DNA of 58,434 nt from Deltaproteobacteria bacterium. Lineage in GTDB: Bacteria; Bdellovibrionota_B; Oligoflexia; Oligoflexales; Bog-1112. Below, piece by piece: positions 8,211-16,768 of the stretch. How positions within the stretch are numbered: the first letter of the stretch is position 1; each line of letters begins with the position of its first letter. The stretch lies in the NCBI GenBank assembly GCA_020635195.1, contig JACKAG010000014.1, positions 1 through 58,434 of the forward strand, given 5' to 3'. The notes beneath the pieces are model-generated. The model was not told the origin of the DNA. It did not search any database and was given only the letters and a program-made list of their open reading frames with translations. Made by a program: the position numbers and the translations under genes.

Positions 8211-9329
8211 ATGATGTTCAAACATAGTATGATGGCATCGATCAGTGCATTCGCATTGCTTTCTTCTCTTCCCGCTATTTCTGAGATCAAATTTAATCTG
8301 GATTCCGGGAATATCAGCATTGAGGAAATGTACAGACAGTGCCGTGACCATGCAAGTGGGAACAGTCAGCTCAGGCCCGGAACAGCGACGCTTACGTGTC
8401 GTAGTGAAGTGACTTTTTGGGTACAAACAGACAATAGTGCTCCCATCCATTTGCCACAGGGAAGTTCTTTTCAGGTCGGTATGTCCATTAAAGGAGGTGC
8501 GCATATCTCCACATGGGACTTCGGTAGTCATGGACATATGACCGCTACATGTCCAGAATATGAAAAGATGAAAAGAACGGAAAGCAGGATAGCTACCGGT
8601 GGCTGTGACCTTCTTGGAGCCATCATCGGTGCTGGTGGTGAAGCGGAATATTGCAAGATGCTCTTGCCTGATGTGACAGATGAAAATGACACCAGAGTTG
8701 ATCAGGTGACTACGCAGCAAAGTCAGACTCCTGTTCAGCAGGAAAGAACAGAAGCCGATGGTTCTGTAATTCAGCGTACAGGAGTGTTCCTGCGCTGCAA
8801 TGTTTCCGCTCAGCCAGCACCGGTTCCGGCTCCAGAGCCTGATCCCTGCTCATCATCATCGTCATGTTCATCCTCCTCTTCGTCATCATCTTCCGATGAT
8901 GATCAGAATATACAAGAGATTGATTCTGTTTCCTCCTCTCTATCCTCATCTGACGAACAAGCCATCCAGGATGTTCAACAACAGCCTTTGTCTTTTGACT
9001 ATGAATCCATGCTGGGAGGAGTTGAGCCGAAAGTTGCGATGGTTACACTTTATCACCACCGTGGACCGTTCAATCATACCTGTCAGGTAGTTCAGCTGAA
9101 AGGTGAAGCTGCTGCGGAAAGTATGATTGCAAAGTTAGGTCTAAAAAATGGAGAATATCTGAGAAAAATCGATGGCAGAAAAGTCGAAACGGTCGATAGA
9201 CTCAAGAGAGAGCTTCAGTCACTTCAAAAAACAGAGAAGGTCGTTCGTATTCAGAAAGTAGTCGCGAAGAATATCAGGGGTAAATTGCGCTATAAGACGC
9301 AAGAGGTCTATATCAAAATTGCAAAATAA
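8211..9329 (+). CDS. Secreted paralog of the preceding gene with poly-Ser linker and PDZ-like C-terminus
   Basis: About 372 aa. A signal peptide is followed by a Cys-containing domain like that of the preceding gene (IS-I-x5-C, then TC before T-F-W-V). Next come a Gln/Thr-rich segment, a Pro-rich stretch, and a serine/aspartate low-complexity linker (bases about 8850-8960, mixed serine codons). The C-terminal region (AESMIAKLGLKNGEYLRKID, then GRKVETVDRLKRELQSL) resembles a PDZ fold. ATGs at 8199, 8211 and 8214 are all in frame. AGGA at 8204-8207 favours 8211 or 8214. Function is unknown; the linker and PDZ-like part suggest a surface or periplasmic adaptor. Confidence 0.72.
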   Translation: MMFKHSMMASISAFALLSSLPAISEIKFNLDSGNISIEEMYRQCRDHASGNSQLRPGTATLTCRSEVTFWVQTDNSAPIHLPQGSSFQVGMSIKGGAHISTWDFGSHGHMTATCPEYEKMKRTESRIATGGCDLLGAIIGAGGEAEYCKMLLPDVTDENDTRVDQVTTQQSQTPVQQERTEADGSVIQRTGVFLRCNVSAQPAPVPAPEPDPCSSSSSCSSSSSSSSSDDDQNIQEIDSVSSSLSSSDEQAIQDVQQQPLSFDYESMLGGVEPKVAMVTLYHHRGPFNHTCQVVQLKGEAAAESMIAKLGLKNGEYLRKIDGRKVETVDRLKRELQSLQKTEKVVRIQKVVAKNIRGKLRYKTQEVYIKIAK

Positions 9330-9330
9330 G

Positions 9331-9358
9331 AGAGAAGAGGGTTGTTCCCCTCTTCTCT
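9331..9358. terminator. Strong intrinsic terminator between convergent genes
   Basis: An 11-bp perfect stem AGAGAAGAGGG/CCCTCTTCTCT with a 6-base loop starts two bases after a stop codon and is followed by GTTTTG. It sits between the poly-Ser gene (plus) and mltD (minus) and may act in both directions. Confidence 0.85.
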
Positions 9359-9375
9359 GTTTTGTCCCTCTCTTT

Positions 9376-10704
9376 TCAGATCGAATGCTCTTCTGTTCTG
9401 CTGGCTGCCATTAATAAAATTTGTCCAGCGTAGATCGATGATTTTGAGATCTCATTAATCTCCTTGATTTTACTGACGGTCATTCCGAATTTTCTGGCAA
9501 GAGAGATCAGATTATCTCCTCTTCTGACTTTATATCGCATGTAGGTAGATGAGGGCTGTGTTGCTGTACTCAGGACCATGAGTTTCTGCCCAGGGACGAT
9601 TGTGGAAGATCGTATTCGGTTAAGTCTTTTGATTTCTTCGACACTCGTCCGGTATCTTCTTGCAATCCGGTACAGAGACTCTCCTCTGCGGACTTTATGA
9701 TGAACAGCTTGTCTGATCTGATGCCGACGTAGTTTTGACAGCCGATTCATGTCTGTTCTGTCCGGTTCATAGTGTTCGGGAAACCAAAGTTCATAGGAGT
9801 CGCCCGGAGGTGTCAGATCACTATGGAGATGTCTGTTCAGATTTTTCAGTTCTGAGAGACTGACTTTTGTCGTGTTTGCGACAGACTTCAGGCTGACCAG
9901 AGACGGAACAGGGATACGGACTGCTTTTGATAAAGGCTTCTCTGGTGGGTGAACTCTTAACTCTTCTGCCAGTAACAGGGCCGCCAGAAACTTGGGTACA
10001 TAGTTTCTGGTTTCCCGGGGAAGGACTTTTTTTTCTGATAATACCCAGAAATCCCTCGATCCGCTTTTGATGATGGCATTCATGACGCGGCTTTCTCCGG
10101 CATTGTAGGCGGCCAGAGCCAGTGGCCATGAGCTGAAGACCTTATGCAGTCGCCTCAGGTACGTGCTGGCAGCACGGGTAGCCCTGCGTATATCTCTGCG
10201 TTCATCGACAAAATGATTAACCTGAAGGCCGAAACGACGAGCAGTCCCCTTCATAAACTGCCATGGACCAGCTGCTCCTGCATGAGATCGGGCTTTTATA
10301 CTAAAGCCGCTTTCAATCAGAGGTACGAAAAAGAGTTCTTCCGGTAGCTTCTGCCGTTGCAGCTCCTCGGTAATCACAGGTCGGTAGAGAGCTCCTCTTT
10401 TCATATATCGCAGAAAACGAGAGTGTCCGTTTCCGGAAAAATAGCGGAGCCATCGCTGCACAGATGGTTTTTCCCGCAAGTCTGCCGGATCGGTATCTGG
10501 CAGTAGTTCCTGAATCGCAGGATCATCTGCGACTGTCGGAGGGTTCAGATCCGGGTACGTCTTCAGTGGGTCCGGATCGAGAGGATGGAGAAACATTTCG
10601 TTCCCCTGTCCTGCCTGAGTCAGTTGAGCTGTCCTACAGGATACAAGGGTCAGATGAGATGTTGTGAGTACGGCTACCGCGGCCGATAGTGCTCCAGCTT
10701 TCAT
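9376..10704 (-). CDS. mltD: Membrane-bound lytic murein transglycosylase D
   Basis: 442-aa lipoprotein that cleaves peptidoglycan glycan strands. The signal peptide ends in the lipobox LVSC (Cys23). The SLT domain contains PLIESGFSIKARS with catalytic Glu131, AGPWQFM, and the family signature LALAAYNAGESRV. Two LysM repeats follow at the C-terminus (about 338-380, YRIARRYRTSVEEIKRLN; and about 392-435, ISLARKFGMTVSKIKEINEI), which bind peptidoglycan. This is the usual MltD architecture and length. It is transcribed alone on the minus strand and is likely anchored in the outer membrane facing the periplasm. Confidence 0.95.
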   Translation of the reverse strand: MKAGALSAAVAVLTTSHLTLVSCRTAQLTQAGQGNEMFLHPLDPDPLKTYPDLNPPTVADDPAIQELLPDTDPADLREKPSVQRWLRYFSGNGHSRFLRYMKRGALYRPVITEELQRQKLPEELFFVPLIESGFSIKARSHAGAAGPWQFMKGTARRFGLQVNHFVDERRDIRRATRAASTYLRRLHKVFSSWPLALAAYNAGESRVMNAIIKSGSRDFWVLSEKKVLPRETRNYVPKFLAALLLAEELRVHPPEKPLSKAVRIPVPSLVSLKSVANTTKVSLSELKNLNRHLHSDLTPPGDSYELWFPEHYEPDRTDMNRLSKLRRHQIRQAVHHKVRRGESLYRIARRYRTSVEEIKRLNRIRSSTIVPGQKLMVLSTATQPSSTYMRYKVRRGDNLISLARKFGMTVSKIKEINEISKSSIYAGQILLMAASRTEEHSI

Positions 10705-11068
10705 GGGTCTCCGGGCGGTGTTGGTTGATTATCATGTGAATACCTCTATTATATGGGAAATGTGATGATTTTACCGTCTCCGTCAGGGGCAGGGCCGACA
10801 ACCACATGAAATATCATGGTTATATTTGTTTCTGTATCTGATTTTCAGGAAAAATCTGCCGACTGTGTGCATGGGATTACTGCTTTCGGGCTGCCGTCCG
10901 CCTTATGGCGAACAGGCTTTCAGGATGTAAAGCTTGAAACAGACAGCCGGCTGCCTTATTTTGGCACGGACTGGCGGGTGGAACTGCTATGAGAATTATA
11001 GCAACTCTCCATAAAGCATAGACAGGTCAGATCTGGCAGTATTCGCCAGAATATAAAGGTGCGAAAAT
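10705..11068. other. Intergenic region between mltD and trpS, with a possible small ORF
   Basis: Holds the divergent promoters of mltD and trpS. A 58-codon frame on the plus strand (10816-10992) reads MVIFVSVSDFQEKSADCVHG and ends FGTDWRVELL. It has no good ribosome binding site and I do not recognise it, so it may be a remnant or chance. An overlapping frame contains MGLLLSGC, which looks like a lipobox, but it stops after 20 codons. Confidence 0.3.
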
Positions 11069-12091
11069 ATGGGGATATCATCCGGAAAAACCATCCTGTC
11101 CGGGATTCAGCCATCAAACGGCCTCCATCTTGGAAACCTTCTGGGGGCTGTAAAAAACTGGACAGCCCTTCAGGATGAGCATCATTGTTACTACATGATG
11201 GTTGATTTACATGCAATTACCGTGAACCAGTCTCCGGAAGAGCTTCGGGACGCATGTTATCGTGGAGTTGCTGCTTATCTTGCTGCCGGGCTTGATCCGG
11301 GAAAGTCAGCGCTGTTTCTTCAGTCCCATGTTGGAGCGCACAGTCAGCTTGCCTGGCTGATGATCTGTTCGGCATACATGGGAGAACTGAGCCGGATGAC
11401 TCAGTTTAAGGATAAGTCTGCCAGGCAAGCTCAGAATATTCCAGCGGGTCTTTTTGTCTATCCTGCTCTGATGGCCGCTGATATTCTGATCTATCAGGCG
11501 GATCTTGTTCCTGTAGGCTCTGATCAGAAGCAGCATATTGAACTCACAAGAAATCTGGCTGAAAGGCTGAATCAGCGCTATAGCCATCCTCTTTTCAGAG
11601 TTCCGGAGCCATTTATTGCTGAGACAGGCTGTCGGGTGATGGATCTCCAGGAGCCACTGAACAAAATGAGCAAATCAGCTGTCAGCGAGAAAGGAACTAT
11701 CTTTCTGGGGGACAGCGACCGGCAGATCATTAAAAAGTTTAAAAGTGCAGTGACGGATTCCGGATCGGAACTTGGGGATTATGAGTCTGCCAGTCCTGGT
11801 GTCCGGAATCTCATTGATCTTCTTGCTGCGCTCACCCAGCGCAGCCATCAGGATGTGATGAATGAGTTTTCTGGCCGACAGTATGGTTTTCTGAAACTTG
11901 CAGCAGCAGAGGCAGCCGTTGCGGTGATTGCTCCGATCCGGACCAGGATAGATGAACTGATGGAGGATAGAGCTTACCTTGATCAGGTTTTGCAGCAGGG
12001 TGCGATGAAGGCTTCCGCTGTGGCGGAGAAAACACTCCGGAATGTGATGGATACTTTTGGTTTTGTTCCTCCGGCGCAGGCCGGAATCTGA
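11069..12091 (+). CDS. trpS: Tryptophanyl-tRNA synthetase
   Basis: 340 aa, full length for bacterial TrpRS, which charges tRNA-Trp in the cytoplasm. The class I signature appears as PSNGLHLGN (HIGH motif, near residue 17) and KMSKS (near residue 205). The conserved segments ELSRMTQFKDKSA, MAADIL and DQKQHIELTR match the family. An AAGGTG site precedes the ATG. It is followed by a 187-base gap with no gene, then the iron permease fusion. Confidence 0.97.
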   Translation: MGISSGKTILSGIQPSNGLHLGNLLGAVKNWTALQDEHHCYYMMVDLHAITVNQSPEELRDACYRGVAAYLAAGLDPGKSALFLQSHVGAHSQLAWLMICSAYMGELSRMTQFKDKSARQAQNIPAGLFVYPALMAADILIYQADLVPVGSDQKQHIELTRNLAERLNQRYSHPLFRVPEPFIAETGCRVMDLQEPLNKMSKSAVSEKGTIFLGDSDRQIIKKFKSAVTDSGSELGDYESASPGVRNLIDLLAALTQRSHQDVMNEFSGRQYGFLKLAAAEAAVAVIAPIRTRIDELMEDRAYLDQVLQQGAMKASAVAEKTLRNVMDTFGFVPPAQAGI

Positions 12092-12278
12092 GTGTTGTGT
12101 TTTTCGGTTTGGCAGATGAGAATCATAGCAGGCCTATTGCACCTGATCAGAAGGATTGAATGTCTGTCTGCCGTTTTCTGAGGGGTTTTTTCGTCCGTCA
12201 TCATGATGGTGCTCTGCTTTCGTTTCTGTGGAGGCCGCATCCTGAAGCTGAAGGGCAGGTTGTTTTAAGGATGAACTC

Positions 12279-14345
12279 ATGTTTTTTCGGGATTCTGTGT
12301 CGCTCCTGATCATGTTGATCTTTGCGAGTGTGTTTTCTGATTACGGAAGGTCTGAAAACCTTCCGGACCCTTCAAGGCTGATACTGGCTCAGGTCGCTTA
12401 TATCGGAACGGATTATCCTGCTGCTGTCCGTGAAGGCGGGGTGGTTAATGAGCAGGAATACCGTGAACTCAAGGGCTTTATTGCTGCGGCTCTGGAAAGC
12501 TTCATGGCTATCCGGGACAGGATAGGACAAGAACAGGCAGAGAAAATAGAACAAGGGCTGAGGGAGATGCAGTCTCTTGTGCTCAGCAAAGGAGACGGGG
12601 ATAGACTGGCGGATCTTTCCGGAGATCTTGCCCGTCTGATAGGGTTGAGCTTTCGGATTCCGATGGCCCCTGAGCACAATCCTAAGCTGGAACTGGGGCA
12701 TTTTGTCTATACTCATCATTGTGCCAGTTGTCATGGAGAAAGAGGAAAGGGAGACGGACCAGCGGCAGAAGGGATGGAGCCACCAGCCCGTAACTTTCTT
12801 GATTCGGAAATCATGCGTGCCAGCTCACCTTTCCGCTTTCTTAATATAACCATGACAGGTGTTGAGGGAACAGGGATGCTGTCGTTCCGTGACAGATTGA
12901 CGACAGATGAACTCTGGAGCGTCAGTTATTATCTTAGCTCCCTGCGTTTTCATGATGCATCACAAACTCCCACACCAGAGAAGCAGCATGCAGGATGGAC
13001 GGACCTTAAGGGGATTGGTTTATCTGATCTGATTGATGCCGGACTGGATAAAAGTATTCTGGCCTCATATGGAGATCAGGAACTGCTGGAATGGCTCCAG
13101 GAACGCTATCCTCAGATCAGTCCGGAAACGTCTCAGCAAGTTCTGAGTTTGTTGAGACGTTCGGCTCCTTTTCTGGACTCCGTACCCTTGACTCAGGCAG
13201 AGAGAAAAGACAGAGAACTAAGCAGGGATCAGAAACTCAGAAAAAATCTCGACTATGCTCTTTCCGGAGTTTTAAAGGCTTCCTTTGCCTGGGAAGAGGG
13301 CAATATCGCTGGAGCGGAAAGCTTACTGCTGGATGCTTACCTGAATGGATTTGAGGAAACAGAAAAAGAGCTGTCTCTGGGAGACCGGAAGCTGGTCATG
13401 AAGGCAGAAGCTCTGTTTATGGAAGCCAGGTCTTTTGCCCGATATAAGCAGGATGATCGTTTCCTGCAATCTGTGAATGCACTGAAACAGTCGCTTGAGG
13501 CTCTGATCAGCAACTGTGAAAAGACAGATAAGTTATCCTCTTCAGCTCAGAGAGATTTTCTGGCTTCTTTGGTGATCGTCATCAGGGAAGGTATCGAGGC
13601 TTTTCTGGTGATTGCTGCTCTGCTGGCTTTGTTATCCGGAACAGGGGTCCCACAGGCCAGCAGGTGGGTTCATGCCGGATGGATCACAGCATTGCTGGCA
13701 GGTGGTGTGAGTTTTGTTCTGTTTGAAGAAGTTCTGAAGCTTTCCGGGGCAGGCCGTGAAAGTCTGGAGGCTATCTGTACTGGTATTGCTGCGATTCTTC
13801 TTTTTTATACGGGATTCTGGCTGCTCAGTCAGTCGTCTCATCAGCGATGGCAGCTCCGTGTCAGAGAAAAGAGTAAAGAAGCTCTGACTTCAGGAAAGTT
13901 GTGGACTCTTTTTGCCATTTCCTTTATCGCCGTTTACCGGGAAGCAGCTGAAACTGTCCTGTTTTATGCAGCTTTGTATTCTGGTTCCGGACATCCGTTG
14001 GCAGTGAGCTTTGGTTTTCTTGCGGGCTGTATCTGTCTTCTGATTGTCTGCTGGATGATGATTCGTTTTAATCTGCGCCTCCCTTTACGGCAATTTTTTC
14101 TTGTTACCAGTGTCCTTCTGGTCGTCATTTCCGTTATTCTGACAGGGAAGGCTGTGCATGAATTGATAGGAGCAGGATATCTGAAGCCTACTCCTTTGAG
14201 TTGGGTTCCCCTGATTGATATGCTGGGGCTTTATCCTAATCTGGAAAGTACACTGGCTCAGCTTGCACTGTTGCTGACAGGCGCCATACTTGCTGCGTTG
14301 CTGACTAAGACAGGTCCTGATCGTCCGGAAAAACGCGGAGTCTGA
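12279..14345 (+). CDS. Cytochrome c / FTR1-family iron permease fusion
   Basis: 688-aa inner-membrane protein that probably imports iron. After a signal peptide comes a helical region (about 40-130), then a c-type cytochrome domain with one heme site CASCH (148-152) and a distal region reaching GTGMLSFRD. A second helical spacer leads into a C-terminal FTR1 permease of about seven membrane segments, with the iron-binding motifs REGIE (about 436-440) and REAAE (about 554-558). In characterised FTR1 systems, iron oxidation by a partner accompanies transport. Here the fused periplasmic heme domain may serve that redox role, which is inference. AGGA lies seven bases before ATG. Confidence 0.9.
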   Translation: MFFRDSVSLLIMLIFASVFSDYGRSENLPDPSRLILAQVAYIGTDYPAAVREGGVVNEQEYRELKGFIAAALESFMAIRDRIGQEQAEKIEQGLREMQSLVLSKGDGDRLADLSGDLARLIGLSFRIPMAPEHNPKLELGHFVYTHHCASCHGERGKGDGPAAEGMEPPARNFLDSEIMRASSPFRFLNITMTGVEGTGMLSFRDRLTTDELWSVSYYLSSLRFHDASQTPTPEKQHAGWTDLKGIGLSDLIDAGLDKSILASYGDQELLEWLQERYPQISPETSQQVLSLLRRSAPFLDSVPLTQAERKDRELSRDQKLRKNLDYALSGVLKASFAWEEGNIAGAESLLLDAYLNGFEETEKELSLGDRKLVMKAEALFMEARSFARYKQDDRFLQSVNALKQSLEALISNCEKTDKLSSSAQRDFLASLVIVIREGIEAFLVIAALLALLSGTGVPQASRWVHAGWITALLAGGVSFVLFEEVLKLSGAGRESLEAICTGIAAILLFYTGFWLLSQSSHQRWQLRVREKSKEALTSGKLWTLFAISFIAVYREAAETVLFYAALYSGSGHPLAVSFGFLAGCICLLIVCWMMIRFNLRLPLRQFFLVTSVLLVVISVILTGKAVHELIGAGYLKPTPLSWVPLIDMLGLYPNLESTLAQLALLLTGAILAALLTKTGPDRPEKRGV

Positions 14346-14377
14346 TTTTTTTAACGATCGTTGTTACAAAATCAGAC
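14340..14377. other. Nested inverted repeats at the end of the iron permease gene
   Basis: GTCTGATTTT and AAAATCAGAC form a perfect 10-bp stem that overlaps the stop codon. Inside it is the 10-bp palindrome AACGATCGTT (14353-14362). No T-run follows on the plus strand. It could be a terminator-like 3' hairpin or a protein-binding site. Confidence 0.5.
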
Positions 14378-14556
14378 TACTTCAGAGCCTCTTGTCTCTG
14401 TATCCATGAACTGTGTGGATAAAATCAGTATTCTGAATTGGTCGTCCTTTTGTCCTCATGATTGTTCATGATATATCCGTTTCAGGTCTTAAAGATTCTC
14501 TGTTCATAAATTGCGTTGTTGTGAGTGTTTGCTGTTCGGGAAAGGCTGGATATAAC

Positions 14557-16041
14557 ATGGGGAAAAAAAGAACCGCAATTCTCTGGATTCGTAATGACTT
14601 TCGGATCAAGGATAATTTTGCGTTGAGCCAGGCGGAACAATACGATGAGGTTCTTCCTGTTTTTATCTGGAATGACAAAGACAAAAATCCATGGAAGCGT
14701 GGCGCTGCCAGCAAGTGGTGGCTGCATCACACGATTCTTCAGTTCCGGGAATCATTAAAAAGTTATGGATCGCAGCTAATACTGTTGCGGGGCAGTCCTG
14801 AAGAGGAAATTTTAAGGGTTGCCCGGCTTGTTCAGGCATCCGATGTCCTCTGCAATCATACCCATCATCCACATGATTTGATCGCAGATCAAACATTGCA
14901 GGGACTTTTAGAAAAAGAGGGCATATGTTTTCAATCCTTTCACGGCTCTCTTTTGTGTCCTGTCGATGAGTTATGCAAAAAAGACGGGGAGCCTTATCTG
15001 GTCTACACTCCCTTCTGGAAGAATTTTTTAAAAACGTATGAGATTAAAATCCTTGTCAGGCCAAAGACTGTTCCGCCAGTGCCTCAGAAAGCAAAAAATT
15101 CAGGATGTTCGGTGGAAGACCTGAATCTCCTGCCCCGGCAAAAATGGCATGAAGCATTTCATCTGCACTGGTCTGTGGGAGAAGCAGCTTCTGAAAAGAA
15201 GCTGAAAGATTTTATTGCAAAAGGCCTGATGTCCTATGATAAACTTCGGGACTTTCCTGCTACAGACGGGACTTCGACACTGAGTCCTCACCTGCATTTT
15301 GGAGAAATCCATCCGCAAAGGGTCTTGTACGAGATCGTAAAAAAGTTCGGAAAATTAAGTGACATAAAAAATGAAAATGTGATGCAGTTTTGCAGGGAAA
15401 TTCTCTGGCGAGAATTTTCGTATCACCTGCTTCACCACTTTCCTGATACTCCCGATGAGCCGCTTCGGGAGCGTTTCAGGAACTTTCCCTGGAAAAATAA
15501 TAAGAAAGGCTTGCATGCATGGTGCAGGGGGCAAACCGGTTATCCTGTCGTTGATGCGGGCATGCGTCAGCTCTGGTCTGTGGGCTGGATGCATAATCGT
15601 GTAAGGATGATTTCGGCCTCATTTCTTGTAAAACATCTGGGTATTCCATGGCAGGAAGGGGCTAAGTGGTTCTGGGATACACTGGTCGATGCAGATCTGG
15701 CGAATAATACTCAGGGCTGGCAATGGACTGCTGGCTGCGGTGCTGATGCTGCGCCTTTTTTCCGGATTTTTAACCCCATCACTCAGGGGGAAAAATTCGA
15801 CCCTGACGGTTCTTATATCGCCAGGTGGTGTCCTGAGTTAGGCAGATTAGCGCCAAAGTGGATCTGCCGACCCTGGGAAGCTCCTGTTCATATTTTAAAT
15901 GAAGCAGGTGTCAGGCTGGGTGACAATTATCCTTTGCCCATTGTTGATCACAAAGAGGCACGAGAACAGGCTTTATGGAATTATGAGTCCCTGAAGTCTC
16001 AGGCAGGTTCACCATCCGGCAGCTGTCCGGGATCTTCCTGA
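14557..16041 (+). CDS. phrB: Deoxyribodipyrimidine photolyase (class I)
   Basis: 494-aa flavoprotein that repairs cyclobutane pyrimidine dimers using light. The N-terminal photolyase alpha/beta domain begins LWIRNDFRIKDNFAL. The C-terminal FAD domain shows LSPHLHFGEI, WCRGQTGYPVVDAGMRQL, GWMHNRVRMISASFLVKHL, LVDADLANNTQGWQW and DAAPFFRIFNP, all typical of class I CPD photolyases rather than cryptochrome-DASH. ATG 14557 is chosen because homologous proteins begin just before the LWIRND strand; the frame is open to 14458. The gene is flanked upstream by an inverted repeat and downstream by the interrupted YbgA-like gene. Confidence 0.93.
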   Translation: MGKKRTAILWIRNDFRIKDNFALSQAEQYDEVLPVFIWNDKDKNPWKRGAASKWWLHHTILQFRESLKSYGSQLILLRGSPEEEILRVARLVQASDVLCNHTHHPHDLIADQTLQGLLEKEGICFQSFHGSLLCPVDELCKKDGEPYLVYTPFWKNFLKTYEIKILVRPKTVPPVPQKAKNSGCSVEDLNLLPRQKWHEAFHLHWSVGEAASEKKLKDFIAKGLMSYDKLRDFPATDGTSTLSPHLHFGEIHPQRVLYEIVKKFGKLSDIKNENVMQFCREILWREFSYHLLHHFPDTPDEPLRERFRNFPWKNNKKGLHAWCRGQTGYPVVDAGMRQLWSVGWMHNRVRMISASFLVKHLGIPWQEGAKWFWDTLVDADLANNTQGWQWTAGCGADAAPFFRIFNPITQGEKFDPDGSYIARWCPELGRLAPKWICRPWEAPVHILNEAGVRLGDNYPLPIVDHKEAREQALWNYESLKSQAGSPSGSCPGSS

Positions 16042-16763
16042 AACAGCAGACAGACGTATTGCACTGATTTTCTGAAAGGCTGATGATGACACATAATACG
16101 ATAAAAATAGGGGTTTCCGGCTGTCTTTTAGGTCAGAAAATTCGCTTTAATGGGGAACACAAATTTCACTGGTATATCAATGAAATACTCGGAGACTACT
16201 TTGAATATGTTCCTCTCTGTCCTGAAGTGGAAATTGGCATGGGAGTCCCGAGAAAATCAGTTCGCCTTGTCGGAGATCTGAATCATCCGGAGATGATAGA
16301 ACCTGTATCAGGCAAGAACTGGACTCAGAAAATGCATCTTTATAGCAGTAAAAAAGTCCAGGAGCTTTCGGATCTATCGGGATTTCTTTTTAAAAAAAAT
16401 TCGCCATCTTGTGGAGTATTCAGAACGAAAGTCTACCAGAAAAACGGCATTCCTGTTGCCAATGGTCGCGGATTATTTGCAGATACATTTTGCAAACACT
16501 GGCCTCTTATTCCTGTAGAAGAGGAAGGCCGGCTTAACGACGCAAAGCTTCGGGAAAACTTCCTTGAGCGGGTTTTTGGCTATCATCGATTAAAAATTCT
16601 TATGTCGGAGAGATTCAGGCGTGGAGATTGGGTTAAATTCCATGAACGTAATAAATTTCTTCTGCTCTCTCATAGCCGCACACACTATACCAAGCTGGGA
16701 CAGCTGGTTGCAAATATGGCCGATATGTCGCCGCAAGATTTTAAAGGAGCATATAGCAAAGTC

Positions 16764-16768
16764 TATAT
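16764..16768. repeat. Target-site duplication, left copy
   Basis: TATAT immediately before the left inverted repeat; identical to 18244-18248. Confidence 0.88.

Noticed and set aside
8172..8720. 182-codon minus-strand frame.
   Set aside because: Antisense to the poly-Ser secreted protein gene, which has a signal peptide and ribosome binding site.
8850..8910. Serine-rich triplet tract considered as a microsatellite.
   Set aside because: Serine codons are mixed (TCA, TCC, TCT, TCG), so it is selected as a protein linker rather than a simple DNA repeat.
10852..10926. MGLLLSGC lipobox-like mini-ORF.
   Set aside because: Only 20 codons, no ribosome binding site, and it overlaps another weak frame.
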